Shown: positions 1-9,201 of the stretch, one piece after another
Layout of the letters: each line of letters starts with the position of its first letter
How positions within the stretch are numbered: the first letter of the stretch is position 1
Assembly (NCBI RefSeq): GCF_025502585.1
Contig: NZ_CP106679.1
Coordinates: forward strand, 2,883,501-2,947,500
Origin: Reichenbachiella agarivorans
GTDB taxonomy: Bacteria; Bacteroidota; Bacteroidia; Cytophagales; Cyclobacteriaceae
Length of the DNA stretch: 64,000 nt
Reading direction: 5' to 3'
Notes under the pieces: generated by a model
What the model saw: the letters and a program-made list of their open reading frames with translations, nothing else
What the model was told of the DNA's origin: nothing
The model's database searches: none
Program-made: the position numbers and the translations under genes

Positions 1-1718
1 AGCTCAATCGCTTATTTACCGATTTAGAAAAGGATCATGGCAACCAGAGTGCGATTGATTCTATTTTCAGAATCACCCACACCATCAAAGGAAACGCCAT
101 GGGCATGGGCTTTGATGATATTGCCAAATTATCTCACGTCATGGAAGACGTCATGGGAGCTGTCAAGAGTGGTGACATGAGCTTGAACAAGGAGATATTC
201 GATGCGCTATTTACAGCCAATGACAAATTAGGAGCATTGATCGAAGCACTCAAATCAGGTGCTAAAGTGAGTTATTTGGGGATCAAAACTAAATTGGGCG
301 TGTTTTTTAAGAATGCGACTCAAGCACCTCAAATCAAAGAAACACAGGAAGAAAAGAAGACTCCAGACTCATCGGAACATTCTACTGCTATAGAATTAGA
401 GTCCGTGGAGTCTTCTCCTTCTTATGATGGCGATAAAGATAACGAAAATGATGAAAGTATAGACGAAGTTGATGATCAACCTACCATCACTTTCACAGAT
501 GTTATTCAGATTCCTGTCAAGAAAGTAGATGAGCTGATGAATCTCGTAGGACAGTTGATCATTGAGCGAGATCGATTGATCAGTATCAACAGCCAAAATG
601 GAAGCCGTGCCACTGAGTTCGAAGGACTGCAACGGATTTCTTCAGATCTGCAGTACAGCGTCATGAACGCTCGGATGGTACAGGTTGGTTTTCTTTTCAA
701 TAAGTTTCACAGGATCGTAAGAGATGTAGCGCATATTGAGAACAAAAATGTAGACTTGGTCATCAAAGGAACGGACGTCGAAATAGATAGGAATATCCTC
801 AAAATTATGAGTGATTCCATGATCCACTTGGTGAGAAATGCTGTCAGTCACGGTATTGAGTCCGCAGAGAATAGAAAGGCCAAAGGCAAAAAGAAATCAG
901 GGAAGATTACCCTCAATGCACGATATGAGCGTGATAGTGTAGTCATCGAAGTGAGTGATGATGGCAATGGTATAGATGCCAATGTCATCAGAAAAAAAGC
1001 GATAGAAAAAGGACTAGTCAAGAAGGAAGTGGCTGAAAAGCTGTCTGAGAATGAAGTGATTATGTTCATCTTCGAACCAGGCTTCTCCAATGCGGAAAAG
1101 ATCACAGAGATATCTGGTAGAGGAGTAGGTATGGATGTGGTCAAAAGAGCGACCGAGTCCATAGGAGGTCAGATATCGGTCAACACAGTAGTGGGACAAG
1201 GATCAACAATCAATTTGATCTTGCCTTCTTCCATGGCATTGAAAGGGGCACTGTTGTTTGAGGTCAATGAGCATGAATATGCCGTCCCTCTGACTTATAC
1301 GGATGCTGTGGTATCTATGCCAAAAACAGAAATCCATAAGATCGGTGATGGCCTCATGGCCAATTACCTAAGCGATACGATTTCCATCGTGTTTTTAAAG
1401 GACTTTTTGAATGTAGAGACACTCTCAGATTTGACAAAATCGGGTGCTTTGCACCAAAGCTTTGACGAAATAGAAGATAATGAGGTATTGGATGTAATAG
1501 TTGTGTCATATATGGGTAAATTAGTAGGACTCGTGGTTGACAAACTGTTGCAGCAAAAAGAGATATTAGAAAAATCATTGGCAAGACCACTCGACAATGT
1601 TAAGCTATTGAGCGGATCTACCATTTTAGGTAATGGTAAGGTATGTTTGATAGTAGATGTGGCGGCCATTACAGAGATATTGTTCAAAACAATGGCTCAA
1701 AGTGCAACAATGAAATAA
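1..1718 (+). CDS. cheA: Chemotaxis histidine kinase CheA, 5' end outside the window
   Basis: This is the central kinase of chemotaxis: it autophosphorylates on a P1 histidine and passes the phosphate to CheY. The reading frame is open from base 3, so the gene starts upstream; an ATG at 99 is internal. Visible residue 26 is the P1 phosphoacceptor His in the motif THTIKGNAMGMG. A charged linker (visible residues about 110-165) follows, then the dimerisation helices, then the ATPase domain with an N box (HLVRNAVSHGIES), a G1 box (SDDGNGID) and a G2 box (GRGVGMDVV), and finally a CheW-like P5 domain at the C terminus. No clear P2 domain is seen in the linker. It heads an operon with a CheC-like protein, cheR and cheY. 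The identification is secure. Confidence 0.95.
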   Translation, partial: LNRLFTDLEKDHGNQSAIDSIFRITHTIKGNAMGMGFDDIAKLSHVMEDVMGAVKSGDMSLNKEIFDALFTANDKLGALIEALKSGAKVSYLGIKTKLGVFFKNATQAPQIKETQEEKKTPDSSEHSTAIELESVESSPSYDGDKDNENDESIDEVDDQPTITFTDVIQIPVKKVDELMNLVGQLIIERDRLISINSQNGSRATEFEGLQRISSDLQYSVMNARMVQVGFLFNKFHRIVRDVAHIENKNVDLVIKGTDVEIDRNILKIMSDSMIHLVRNAVSHGIESAENRKAKGKKKSGKITLNARYERDSVVIEVSDDGNGIDANVIRKKAIEKGLVKKEVAEKLSENEVIMFIFEPGFSNAEKITEISGRGVGMDVVKRATESIGGQISVNTVVGQGSTINLILPSSMALKGALLFEVNEHEYAVPLTYTDAVVSMPKTEIHKIGDGLMANYLSDTISIVFLKDFLNVETLSDLTKSGALHQSFDEIEDNEVLDVIVVSYMGKLVGLVVDKLLQQKEILEKSLARPLDNVKLLSGSTILGNGKVCLIVDVAAITEILFKTMAQSATMK

Positions 1719-1742
1719 TGTTTTACAAAAACCATAAACAGG

Positions 1743-2378
1743 ATGTTTAGCGATTTGACTGAAAATGAAAAAGGCATAGCAGAAAGGCTGATGAAGTTCG
1801 GGCTAGCCAAAGGAGCGTTATCCTTAGAAATGATGGTTGGCAGTCCGGTGGTGATGAAGAGTGTAGACCTAGGCATGTCTAGTGTCAAAGGTGTACATCA
1901 GTTTACCAACAAAGAAGACCACAAGCTTTATCTGTTAAAAACAGAGCTTGTAGGTGATCTAAAGGGATTTTGCCACCTTATCTTCACAGAGGATGATGTA
2001 CTCAAGGTGCAGACCAAGTGTTTGCCAGCAGACATCATGGAGGCCAACAATTCTCAGAGTAGATTGATGAAGTTGGAATTCATGACTGAGATTGACAACA
2101 TGGTAGCAGGATCTGTAGTGACCCAGTTGGCCAATTATCTTAACCTAGAGGTGTATGGCAATGTACCGATACTGACTACTATACAGGCTGCTGAGGCCAA
2201 CAGTCATATTGATGCTGAGTCAGTAGATCATAACTCTACCAACATGTTGAAAACAGTCTATCATTTACCAGAACTAAACATATTTGCAGAATTTGTCTGG
2301 TTGTTTCAGGATAGATTTTTGGAGTTGATCTCTGATTTTGCCAAGAGCGAAAAGTCAAAGGAATTTGTTGCGGTTTAA
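1743..2378 (+). CDS. CheC/CheX-family chemotaxis phosphatase-like protein
   Basis: The 211-residue protein probably dephosphorylates the CheY-like receiver or acts as a chemotaxis adaptor. A CheC-type helix is visible at about residues 115-135, with the active-site pattern ExxN in TEIDNMVAGSVVTQLANYL and a preceding strand GFCHLIFTEDD typical of the fold. Only one such phosphatase helix is clear. The usual second CheC motif near the N terminus is not recognisable, so the protein may be a one-site variant like CheX or a degenerate CheC. It lies 24 bases after cheA and 39 bases before cheR, in the same direction, which supports a chemotaxis role. The family is inferred from the motif and the context. 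Confidence 0.7.
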   Translation: MFSDLTENEKGIAERLMKFGLAKGALSLEMMVGSPVVMKSVDLGMSSVKGVHQFTNKEDHKLYLLKTELVGDLKGFCHLIFTEDDVLKVQTKCLPADIMEANNSQSRLMKLEFMTEIDNMVAGSVVTQLANYLNLEVYGNVPILTTIQAAEANSHIDAESVDHNSTNMLKTVYHLPELNIFAEFVWLFQDRFLELISDFAKSEKSKEFVAV

Positions 2379-2417
2379 GTTGTCAATTAGTTCAAACACT
2401 AACCTAATAGTAAGCGT

Positions 2418-3245
2418 GTGGTAGAAAGTATATCCGATGAAGAGCTGAATGCTTTGATGCAGGCGATGAAGAATAGGTATGGGTTAGACTTTACCAATTA
2501 TGAGAAAAAATCCTTCAAACGAAGTATAGTCAGATTGATGATGAAGCATAAGATAGGGTCTATGCTGGAGTTATGGTCTAAAATACTGAAGGATAAACAG
2601 TTCTTTTTGGATGGGATAGATGATTTGTTGGTCAATCTAACCGAACTTTTTAGAAATCCAGATGCATGGATTATGATTCGAGACAACATTTTGGACAAGT
2701 TTAAAAATAAGTCTCAATTCAAAGTATGGCATGCTGGATGCTCTACAGGTGAGGAAGTTTATACGATGAGTATGGTTCTTGAAGACAAAGGGATGCTATA
2801 CAAGACCAAATCATTGGCAACTGACTTGAGTGACGCTGCATTGAATAAAGCCAAAAATGGCATCTATTCTTTGATGATTATGAAACAGTATCTTAAACCA
2901 TTTTTGGAGTTTTACCCAAACAGGAAAATGGATGACTATTTCACGTTTCAGGAAAAGGATGCCGTCATAAAAGATGAATACAAAAGGCACATTACATTCA
3001 AGAAACATAATTTGGTTCAGGATGCTGTGCATGAGAAATTTGATATAATTTTTTGTCGAAATGTAATGATATATTTTGACGAGACTTTGAAAATAAATGT
3101 GCTAAACTTGTTCAATGATTGTTTGAACGAGGGAGGTTTTTTGATAATAGGGTATTATGATATCATGCCGGACGCAGGAAAGGCAATATTTGATACTTAT
3201 GATGTAAGAACAAGAATTTACAAAAAGAAAATAAATAAATACTGA
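2418..3245 (+). CDS. cheR: Chemotaxis protein methyltransferase CheR
   Basis: CheR methylates glutamates on chemoreceptors with S-adenosylmethionine to set adaptation. The 275 residues are the usual family length. The N-terminal helical domain is at about 1-75 and contains NYEKKSFKRSIVRLM. It is followed by the catalytic domain with the family hallmark ELFRNP, the SAM-binding loop WHAGCSTGEEVYTM, a second cofactor strand ATDLSDAALNKAK, and FCRNVMIYFDE near the C terminus. The start chosen is GTG at 2418, because the next in-frame ATG at 2457 would cut into the first helix. CheR sits between the CheC-like gene and the receiver gene, with only 4 bases to the latter. No cheB is present in the window. 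Confidence 0.94.
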   Translation: MVESISDEELNALMQAMKNRYGLDFTNYEKKSFKRSIVRLMMKHKIGSMLELWSKILKDKQFFLDGIDDLLVNLTELFRNPDAWIMIRDNILDKFKNKSQFKVWHAGCSTGEEVYTMSMVLEDKGMLYKTKSLATDLSDAALNKAKNGIYSLMIMKQYLKPFLEFYPNRKMDDYFTFQEKDAVIKDEYKRHITFKKHNLVQDAVHEKFDIIFCRNVMIYFDETLKINVLNLFNDCLNEGGFLIIGYYDIMPDAGKAIFDTYDVRTRIYKKKINKY

Positions 3246-3249
3246 GCTT

Positions 3250-3612
3250 ATGAGCAAGAGAATATTAGTTGTAGACGACTCTATGTACATGCGCACGCTG
3301 ATCAAAGATGCACTTTCTAACGAAGGATACGAAATAGTAGGCGAGGCTCCTAACGGAGAAACTGCAATCGATTTGGCAATGGAATTGAAACCTGATTTGA
3401 TCACCTTGGACAATATACTTCCTGATATGATAGGAACTGATATTTTGAGAGTGTTGATGGATGAGGGATTGCCGTCTAAAGTGATCATGGTGAGTGCTGT
3501 AGGTCAGCAGTCCGTGATCAACGAAGGGATAGAACTGGGCGCATCAGACTACATCGTGAAGCCATTTACGGCGGATGATTTGGTCGACGTAGTGAGAAAG
3601 CATATCGGTTGA
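3250..3612 (+). CDS. cheY: CheY-like single-domain response regulator
   Basis: This is a stand-alone 120-residue receiver domain, probably the output of the CheA encoded at the head of this operon. The acidic pair VVDD near residue 10, the phosphoacceptor Asp in LITLDNILPD near residue 54, the conserved Ser in VMVSA near 84, and the Lys in DYIVKPF near 106 are all visible. There is no output domain. The gene begins 4 bases after the cheR stop and is followed by a terminator-like hairpin, so it closes the operon. It could signal to the motility apparatus or to another partner such as the kinase-less DHp proteins downstream; the latter is speculation. Confidence 0.92.
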   Translation: MSKRILVVDDSMYMRTLIKDALSNEGYEIVGEAPNGETAIDLAMELKPDLITLDNILPDMIGTDILRVLMDEGLPSKVIMVSAVGQQSVINEGIELGASDYIVKPFTADDLVDVVRKHIG

Positions 3613-3690
3613 TATTGCCGATAGGAGCTTCCTAAATAATTTGGATAACTAAGCGTGCGGTGTTGTGCCGTTGGCTGAGTGGATATATTT

Positions 3691-3725
3691 AAACCTTGCC
3701 ATTTACTGGTAAGGTTTTTCGTTTT
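3691..3725 (+). terminator. Rho-independent terminator of the chemotaxis operon
   Basis: A 10-bp stem with one G-T pair (3691-3700 with 3708-3717) and a 7-base loop is followed by TTTTC and a further T run. It lies about 80 bases after the cheY stop. The remaining bases between 3612 and 3906 contain no credible gene. Confidence 0.75.
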
Positions 3726-3868
3726 GTAGATAGGTCAACGAGACTGTTAACCTTTGTTGTTGGGTATATGCGACGTTTGAGAGCTAGTCTACCACTTATG
3801 CGTCGAAATGGTATTGACGAGATTTGCCTTGAGAGATACTTTTGAGTGGTGGAGTGGGGTTAAACAAA

Positions 3869-3895
3869 AAAAGCTATGCGAGTAGCATAGCTTTT
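3869..3895 (-). terminator. Terminator of the ferredoxin gene
   Basis: A perfect 11-bp stem (3869-3879 with 3885-3895) with a 5-base loop lies 10 bases after the ferredoxin stop on the minus strand. An A run on the plus strand at 3865-3872 gives a U tract in the minus-strand transcript. Confidence 0.85.
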
Positions 3896-3905
3896 AGTAA
3901 TGATT

Positions 3906-4259
<354 letters not shown>

Positions 4260-4289
4260 TTACTTTAATTACCCTAAAAATTAAGTCTG

Positions 4290-4319
4290 CAAAAATAAAG
4301 ATTAATTTTGCCTGCCAAA
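4290..4319 (-). promoter_or_regulatory. Bacteroidota-type promoter for the ferredoxin gene
   Basis: On the minus strand the -7 element TATTTTTG (4297-4290) fits TAnnTTTG, and a TTTG at 4319-4316 sits 18 bases upstream as the -33 element. Both match the consensus known from Flavobacterium and Bacteroides. The predicted transcript starts some 30 bases before the ATG. Confidence 0.65.
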
Positions 4320-4361
4320 GATTTTCTGGCATTAGTTTAATTATACTCATTATCTAGTTTT

Positions 4362-5357
4362 ATGTTTATCGAAGAGAGAATAAAATTATTTGTAACGTTA
4401 GGTGAGCATTTGAGTCGTCTCTCTGAGGAATCACTAGATGAGCTGGCTCGTGCAGCAGGCAATCAAAATAGTTGGTTTACCAAAGAAAGTGTAGTTGATG
4501 CTATTGCTGGAATTTGTTCTTTCTTGAATGAAACGGAGCTCAGAGAATGGTTGTCTGTTTATGATTTTCATGCTATTCAGCCTAAGAAAGTCGGAGTGGT
4601 AGCTGCAGGGAATATACCCTTGGTTGGTTTTCATGACATTCTTGCGGTGCTCATCTCAGGCCATCATCTGATGATCAAACCGAGTACTGAGGATAGTTAT
4701 CTCGTTCGTTATATGCTGCATCAACTGGCCGAGATAGATCATGCAATCAAAGAACAATTTACCATTGTAGAAAGACTCAATGCGGCTGATGCTTACATCG
4801 CTACAGGTAGTGACAATACTGCGCGTTATTTCAAATACTACTTCAAAGAAAAACCAAGCATCATTCGATCTAATAGATCCTCAGTGGCTGTTTTGACAGG
4901 CAAAGAGAGTATACAGGAATTGGAGGTATTCGGTCAGGATATTTTTCAGTACTTTGGGTTGGGCTGTAGAAATGTCTCCAAGATTTTGATCCCAAATGGA
5001 TTTGATCTTACGAGATTGTTGGATGCTTTGCAAGGGTACGAGCAAGTGGGTAATCATCATAAGTACAGAAACAACTATGATTATAATAAATCTATTTATC
5101 TCGTGAATCGTGAGCCTCACCTAGATACAGGTTTTTTGTTGTTGCGTGAGAGTGATGAATTGGTGTCGCCGATTTCGGTTCTATATTATCAATATTATCA
5201 AGAGAAGGAGGATTTGACAAACTATCTGGCAGATCATGACTCTAAGATTCAGTGCGTGGTAGGTACTGATTACATTCCATTTGGTCAGGCTCAAAGACCT
5301 ACGGTGAAGGATTATGCGGATGGGGTAGATACGATGGCTTTTCTTACTGAAATTTAG
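4362..5357 (+). CDS. LuxC-family acyl-CoA reductase
   Basis: Members of the LuxC family (aldehyde dehydrogenase superfamily) reduce fatty acyl-CoA to aldehyde with NADPH. This copy has 331 residues, shorter than the roughly 480 of Vibrio LuxC but usual for Bacteroidota. Visible landmarks are the nucleotide-binding strand VGVVAAGNIPLVGFHD (about 78-93), IKPSTEDS (about 106-113), ATGSDNTARYFKYYF and the catalytic-cysteine region GLGCRNVSK (about 200-208). In its place in the genome, opposite a ferredoxin, it is more likely to act in lipid or wax metabolism than in luminescence, since no luxAB is seen nearby. The family call is firm and the substrate unknown. Confidence 0.85.
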   Translation: MFIEERIKLFVTLGEHLSRLSEESLDELARAAGNQNSWFTKESVVDAIAGICSFLNETELREWLSVYDFHAIQPKKVGVVAAGNIPLVGFHDILAVLISGHHLMIKPSTEDSYLVRYMLHQLAEIDHAIKEQFTIVERLNAADAYIATGSDNTARYFKYYFKEKPSIIRSNRSSVAVLTGKESIQELEVFGQDIFQYFGLGCRNVSKILIPNGFDLTRLLDALQGYEQVGNHHKYRNNYDYNKSIYLVNREPHLDTGFLLLRESDELVSPISVLYYQYYQEKEDLTNYLADHDSKIQCVVGTDYIPFGQAQRPTVKDYADGVDTMAFLTEI

Positions 5358-5474
5358 AGTGTTGTTATTTATATTCTTGTTTTTCAGTGTCTTATGTTGG
5401 AATAGTTGTGATGGATACTTAACTTAATATAGGTCATTATTTAGGGTAGTATCTAAAAAAACTATTAAACCACT

Positions 5475-6341
5475 ATGAGAACGTCCTTCGATCATCGTTA
5501 TCAATTTGAGAGAAAAATTCTTATAGGCATAAGTGTGCTGGCATTAATGCGATCTTCATTTAGTATCTATCAATTATTGATTCAAGAAATAGATCAAGAA
5601 AATCTTATCGCACAATCTCTTTTATTCTTTTTGTATTTCGGCTCATTGATTTACCTTATCTGGTTTGAGTTTAGTTTTATTTTTGGTTTTTTCTTTGCAA
5701 TTATTTTTACGCTACTTAATACTTTTTTGTGGTTTGCAAACGGAGGTCTTACTGGTTTTGTAGAGCAAAGTATTATTGTTTCAATCATTGTTGGAGCGAT
5801 TATTACACGAGGTAGATTACAATTGGTGCTGATAGGATTTGCTTTGGTCATCGAAGTATTGACTTTACTAATATGGGATTATAAATATGATTGGATAGAA
5901 AGTATAGTAGGAGAACAAGGAAGGTCTATAGTTAAATTTCAAATCATGATGGTTTTAGTGACAATTGGAATGATTTATGTAGCATTTCAATATCAGCAGG
6001 ATCATCAAATTTTAAGAGGTAGAAAGTACGAGCTACAGCAAAAAATGGCTGAAATACGCAAGGAAAATGATAATTTGTTTGAACAACAAAAGGAGTTGAA
6101 CGAGATAAATGCTGTGTTGGAAGAGAGAATTAATAGAAGAAAATTTGAATTGTGTCAGAACAATAATTCAATTGAAAAGTATATAGTACTTAGTCGTTCT
6201 CAAATTTCCCCATCCTTAGAAGAGATATCGAAGAAAATAAGTGGGAGTCAATTTTATGGGGAGTATGGGCAATTACTTAAAAAATCAGGACGTAATTTGA
6301 TTAAATCATTTATAGAAATAGAACGTCTTCAGAAAGATTAG
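5475..6341 (+). CDS. Type A membrane protein: six TM segments, coiled coil, DHp-like tail without His (A1)
   Basis: I do not recognise a named family. The 288-residue protein has about six hydrophobic segments (residues 15-172) with a conserved motif W..NGG..G between the third and fourth, then a charged coiled coil (about 175-225). Its two-helix tail contains RSQISPSLEEISKKI. This tail lines up with the phosphoacceptor helix of the B proteins downstream (NNAHILRAPLSNI), but the His is replaced. It is the first of five related genes (A-A-B-A-B). The ATG at 5475 is chosen because it places a short polar start before the first membrane segment, as in the other A proteins. It probably acts at the inner membrane as a sensor or partner subunit; that role is inferred. 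Confidence 0.8.
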   Translation: MRTSFDHRYQFERKILIGISVLALMRSSFSIYQLLIQEIDQENLIAQSLLFFLYFGSLIYLIWFEFSFIFGFFFAIIFTLLNTFLWFANGGLTGFVEQSIIVSIIVGAIITRGRLQLVLIGFALVIEVLTLLIWDYKYDWIESIVGEQGRSIVKFQIMMVLVTIGMIYVAFQYQQDHQILRGRKYELQQKMAEIRKENDNLFEQQKELNEINAVLEERINRRKFELCQNNNSIEKYIVLSRSQISPSLEEISKKISGSQFYGEYGQLLKKSGRNLIKSFIEIERLQKD

Positions 6342-6390
6342 TTATTGCCGTAATTAAAAAATGAGTAAATCATATAGCACTCTTATCCAT

Positions 6391-6398
6391 TAATTTTG
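6391..6398 (+). promoter_or_regulatory. Possible -7 element upstream of A2
   Basis: TAATTTTG fits TAnnTTTG 36 bases before the ATG at 6434. No convincing TTG -33 element lies at the usual distance, so this is only a possible promoter for the A2-B1 pair. Confidence 0.3.
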
Positions 6399-6433
6399 GT
6401 AGATTATTGATAGAAGCACCTAACCCTGCGTTC

Positions 6434-7303
6434 ATGCCCAAGGAACTGACAAAATTTGTGTTTGAAAAGAAAATATTACTAGCCGTGTGTATACTCGGTT
6501 TGATAAGACTCATTCATCCAATCTATTTGTTTCTGTTCGAGTATCTCACAATTGAGTTTGTAATTCTAGATAGTCTTCTGTTGTTAGTTTTTTTGTCTGG
6601 TATTACGGCCGTGTTTCTTGTCAAGGAAACCAACTACATCAGCATCCCTGTGAGTGTTTTATTGATACTTCTTTCTACATACAATTGGGTCATTTCTGGT
6701 GGTTTGTTAGGCGTTTCTGATGCAAATCTTGTTGCCATCTTGATCATTGTTGCCATGATCAACAAGGGGAAGATATTGGTGTGGATGGTTTCTGCGGTTC
6801 TGTTTGTTCAATTTGCATTGATTGCAACTTGGAATTTTTCATTCGAATGGTTGGAACCATGGGTCTCTGAACCGACAACCAATTTATTCAATTATAGAAT
6901 CATGGCCTTGCTCATCACAATTGGGATGGTGTTTTTGGCATTTCAATACAATAAGGAAAAAAGTAGGCAGCTAAAAAGAAGAAAGGAGCTGTCTGAGAGA
7001 ATGAATGAGATGCGTGAAGAAAATCAGAACCTATTTGAGCAAGAAAAGGAAATGGTTGCATTGAATAAGGTCTTGGAGAACAAAATTCTTATCAGGAAGG
7101 AAGAGTTGCTGATCAACAATCGAATGATTGAGAATTACTTGAACTTGAGCCTTACTCAAATAGAGCCTTCTATGCATGAGGTTACAAAAATGATAGAAAA
7201 TACTGCTCTAGATGGTCAGTATTCAGATTTGTTGAAACAAACTGGAGATAAGTTGACCAATTCTTTTGAAACCATTCAGTCCAAAGTTATGCCATTTCAA
7301 TAG
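6434..7303 (+). CDS. Type A membrane protein, DHp-like tail without His (A2)
   Basis: This paralogue of the preceding gene has 289 residues from the ATG at 6434. A TTG at 6407 is in frame but would add nine residues that the other A proteins lack. It shows the same plan: six membrane segments to about residue 170, the motif WVISGGLLG, a coiled coil rich in Glu, Lys and Arg (about 172-225), and a tail with LTQIEPSMHEVTKMI where a kinase would carry HxxRAP. The phosphoacceptor His is absent and there is no ATPase domain. It lies 7 bases before the first B gene, so A2 and B1 are probably co-translated partners. The function is unknown; a membrane signalling pair is the best guess. Confidence 0.8.
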   Translation: MPKELTKFVFEKKILLAVCILGLIRLIHPIYLFLFEYLTIEFVILDSLLLLVFLSGITAVFLVKETNYISIPVSVLLILLSTYNWVISGGLLGVSDANLVAILIIVAMINKGKILVWMVSAVLFVQFALIATWNFSFEWLEPWVSEPTTNLFNYRIMALLITIGMVFLAFQYNKEKSRQLKRRKELSERMNEMREENQNLFEQEKEMVALNKVLENKILIRKEELLINNRMIENYLNLSLTQIEPSMHEVTKMIENTALDGQYSDLLKQTGDKLTNSFETIQSKVMPFQ

Positions 7304-7310
7304 TAGGGGA

Positions 7311-8186
7311 ATGAATATTCATGACAATTATCAGACCCCGAGTGCATTTGCTTTTTACAAGAAGCTGTTAATCGCTGCATTGTTTTACTTCCTGTTGATG
7401 GTGGTGCGCTTCGTGTATTTTGAAGTAGATCCCTATGCGCAATGGGTTTATTTAGCCTTGTTGATACTTACTGGAGTTTGTATGGGGCTACTTCGATCAT
7501 TTCGATTTTTGGGGTATTCGGTTTTTGTGTTTTCTGGTGGGTTGATTATTTCGTTTGTGCTGATGTGGATTCATACTGGTGGTATATATGGATCCTTGTC
7601 GACAACATACTATACCTTGTTGGTTGGATTCGTTGCTGTCCTACCTCGTAACTACAAGATTCCCTCGGCACTAGTGATTTGTACGATTTGTTTGACACTA
7701 AGTCTGTATTCAAATACGCCGATAGATGCAAACTCCGCAGCCTGGAGATGGATTGAGATCGATTACTTGATCAACTCCGTGATCATAGCAATATGCGTAG
7801 TGTATGTCAAAAGAGACTTGGAGAGTGAACGTCAGTCATACCTAAGCTACAATGATCAGATTGATCAATTGAATGAAGAATTGTTTCAAAAAAGAAAGAA
7901 ACTGCTTGAGCAGCGCCATGAAATCCAGTCAACCAAAAATAATCTAGAAGATATCATCCTTCGTAAAACAGTCGAGTTGCAAAAGAAGAACAAGCAATTG
8001 TCCGATTATGCATACAATAATGCACATATTCTCAGGGCTCCTCTTTCCAATATCTTAGGACTGATTCAGATTCTTGAAAAGGAAAACTTGACCAAACCAG
8101 ACCACCTTCAAGAGCTAAAGGGACTTAAGGAACGAGCAGATCACCTTGATCAATTGGTAAAAGAGGTCAATCAAATCCTGAGATAG
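7311..8186 (+). CDS. Type B membrane protein: six TM segments, coiled coil, HisKA/DHp domain with His, no ATPase domain (B1)
   Basis: From the ATG at 7311 the protein has 291 residues; an upstream in-frame ATG at 7266 would overlap A2. About six membrane segments (15-175) with WIHTGGIYG between the third and fourth lead into a coiled coil (about 180-235). The C terminus is a histidine-kinase dimerisation and phosphoacceptor domain: NNAHILRAPLSNILGLI with His239, followed by the second helix to residue 291. The gene stops there. No N, G1 or G2 box follows in any frame before the next gene, so it cannot phosphorylate itself. It might receive phosphate from another kinase or bind one. The fold call is strong and the role inferred. 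Confidence 0.83.
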   Translation: MNIHDNYQTPSAFAFYKKLLIAALFYFLLMVVRFVYFEVDPYAQWVYLALLILTGVCMGLLRSFRFLGYSVFVFSGGLIISFVLMWIHTGGIYGSLSTTYYTLLVGFVAVLPRNYKIPSALVICTICLTLSLYSNTPIDANSAAWRWIEIDYLINSVIIAICVVYVKRDLESERQSYLSYNDQIDQLNEELFQKRKKLLEQRHEIQSTKNNLEDIILRKTVELQKKNKQLSDYAYNNAHILRAPLSNILGLIQILEKENLTKPDHLQELKGLKERADHLDQLVKEVNQILR

Positions 8187-8230
8187 ATATGTCAAGAGAG
8201 GTAAGTAAAAAAGCGTATTTTATAGATATA

Positions 8231-8238
8231 TACCTTTG
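8231..8238 (+). promoter_or_regulatory. Possible -7 element for the A3-B2 pair
   Basis: TACCTTTG fits TAnnTTTG in the 145-base gap between B1 and A3, about 94 bases before the A3 start. No clear -33 TTG is visible, so confidence is low. Confidence 0.3.
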
Positions 8239-8331
8239 TAATATAGGAGAGCCTTTATAAAGAATGGTCAGATTTGTTAATTTGCATTCAGATTGCTTAC
8301 GGCAATCTCGTAATCAGCTATCAAAACATTC

Positions 8332-9201
8332 ATGATCCGACTCAAGGAAATCTCTCTTGAAAGAAGCATACTCATCGTAGTTTGTGGCTTGTGCCTAATC
8401 AAAGTGGTGCATGGCCTGTATCTACTTTATCAGTATGATTTGGGTCAAGAAACGGCGATTTTATATTCTGGATTGTTGCTGATTACTATTGCATCTCTTG
8501 TATCAGCCTTTTATTCAAAATCTATTTTTCTAACCAGTTCAATTTTTGGTCTGGTTTTGACCTCTTTAGTATCTGTACTGTGGATATACAATGGAGGGCT
8601 AGTTGGCCTGTCCGAAATTAACCTGATGGCACTCATGGTTATTTTGATTATGGTTCATCGTGGCATGTGGTCAGTGGTATTTGGTCTATTTCTCTATGCC
8701 GTTCAGATGACTTTAATATGGGTTTGGTATTCTCATTATGAGTGGATTTCTGACATGGTACTTCCTTATTTTTACAATTTGACCTATTACCAGACTACCG
8801 TGGTGATAGTGGCAATTAGCTTTATATATCTGTCATATAGATATGGAAAGGAAAGTGAAAGACAGATCATAAGAGAACGAGAGTTATCCAACCGTATAGA
8901 GGAACTGGAAATAGAAAATTTGAAACTTGAAAAGCAGGAAATAGAACTGAAGGAGCTCAATGACCTATTGAATTTGAAGATTGATCAGCGATCCAAAGAA
9001 CTGACGATTAGCAATCATTCCATCAATTCGTTCATGGATTTTAGTGTACAGGAAATCGCCCCCTCCATCAACCATCTGGCTGTTAAAATAGATTCCTTGG
9101 ATTCAAAAAGTGAGTTGGCTACTTTACTTAAGGCATCAAGTAATAATTTGTCGACTGCATTTGTTGACATCAAGGATAAAATCGACTCAAACAATTGGTG
9201 A
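8332..9201 (+). CDS. Type A membrane protein, DHp-like tail without His (A3)
   Basis: This third A paralogue has 289 residues. It starts with the charged segment MIRLKEISLERSILIVV, closely matching the start of A1 and A2. Six membrane segments, the motif WIYNGGLVG, a coiled coil at about 175-230 and a tail with VQEIAPSINHLAVKI in place of the phosphoacceptor helix are all visible. The His is missing. Its stop overlaps the start of B2 in TGATG, the arrangement used for translational coupling, so A3 and B2 are probably made in equal amounts and may form a complex. The repeated A-then-B order argues that an A-B module was duplicated here. Confidence 0.8.
   Translation: MIRLKEISLERSILIVVCGLCLIKVVHGLYLLYQYDLGQETAILYSGLLLITIASLVSAFYSKSIFLTSSIFGLVLTSLVSVLWIYNGGLVGLSEINLMALMVILIMVHRGMWSVVFGLFLYAVQMTLIWVWYSHYEWISDMVLPYFYNLTYYQTTVVIVAISFIYLSYRYGKESERQIIRERELSNRIEELEIENLKLEKQEIELKELNDLLNLKIDQRSKELTISNHSINSFMDFSVQEIAPSINHLAVKIDSLDSKSELATLLKASSNNLSTAFVDIKDKIDSNNW

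Noticed and set aside
3767-3844. 25-codon frame behind cheY (MRRLRASLPLMRRNG)
   Set aside because: No start signal, no conservation evidence and it lies between two terminators; likely chance.
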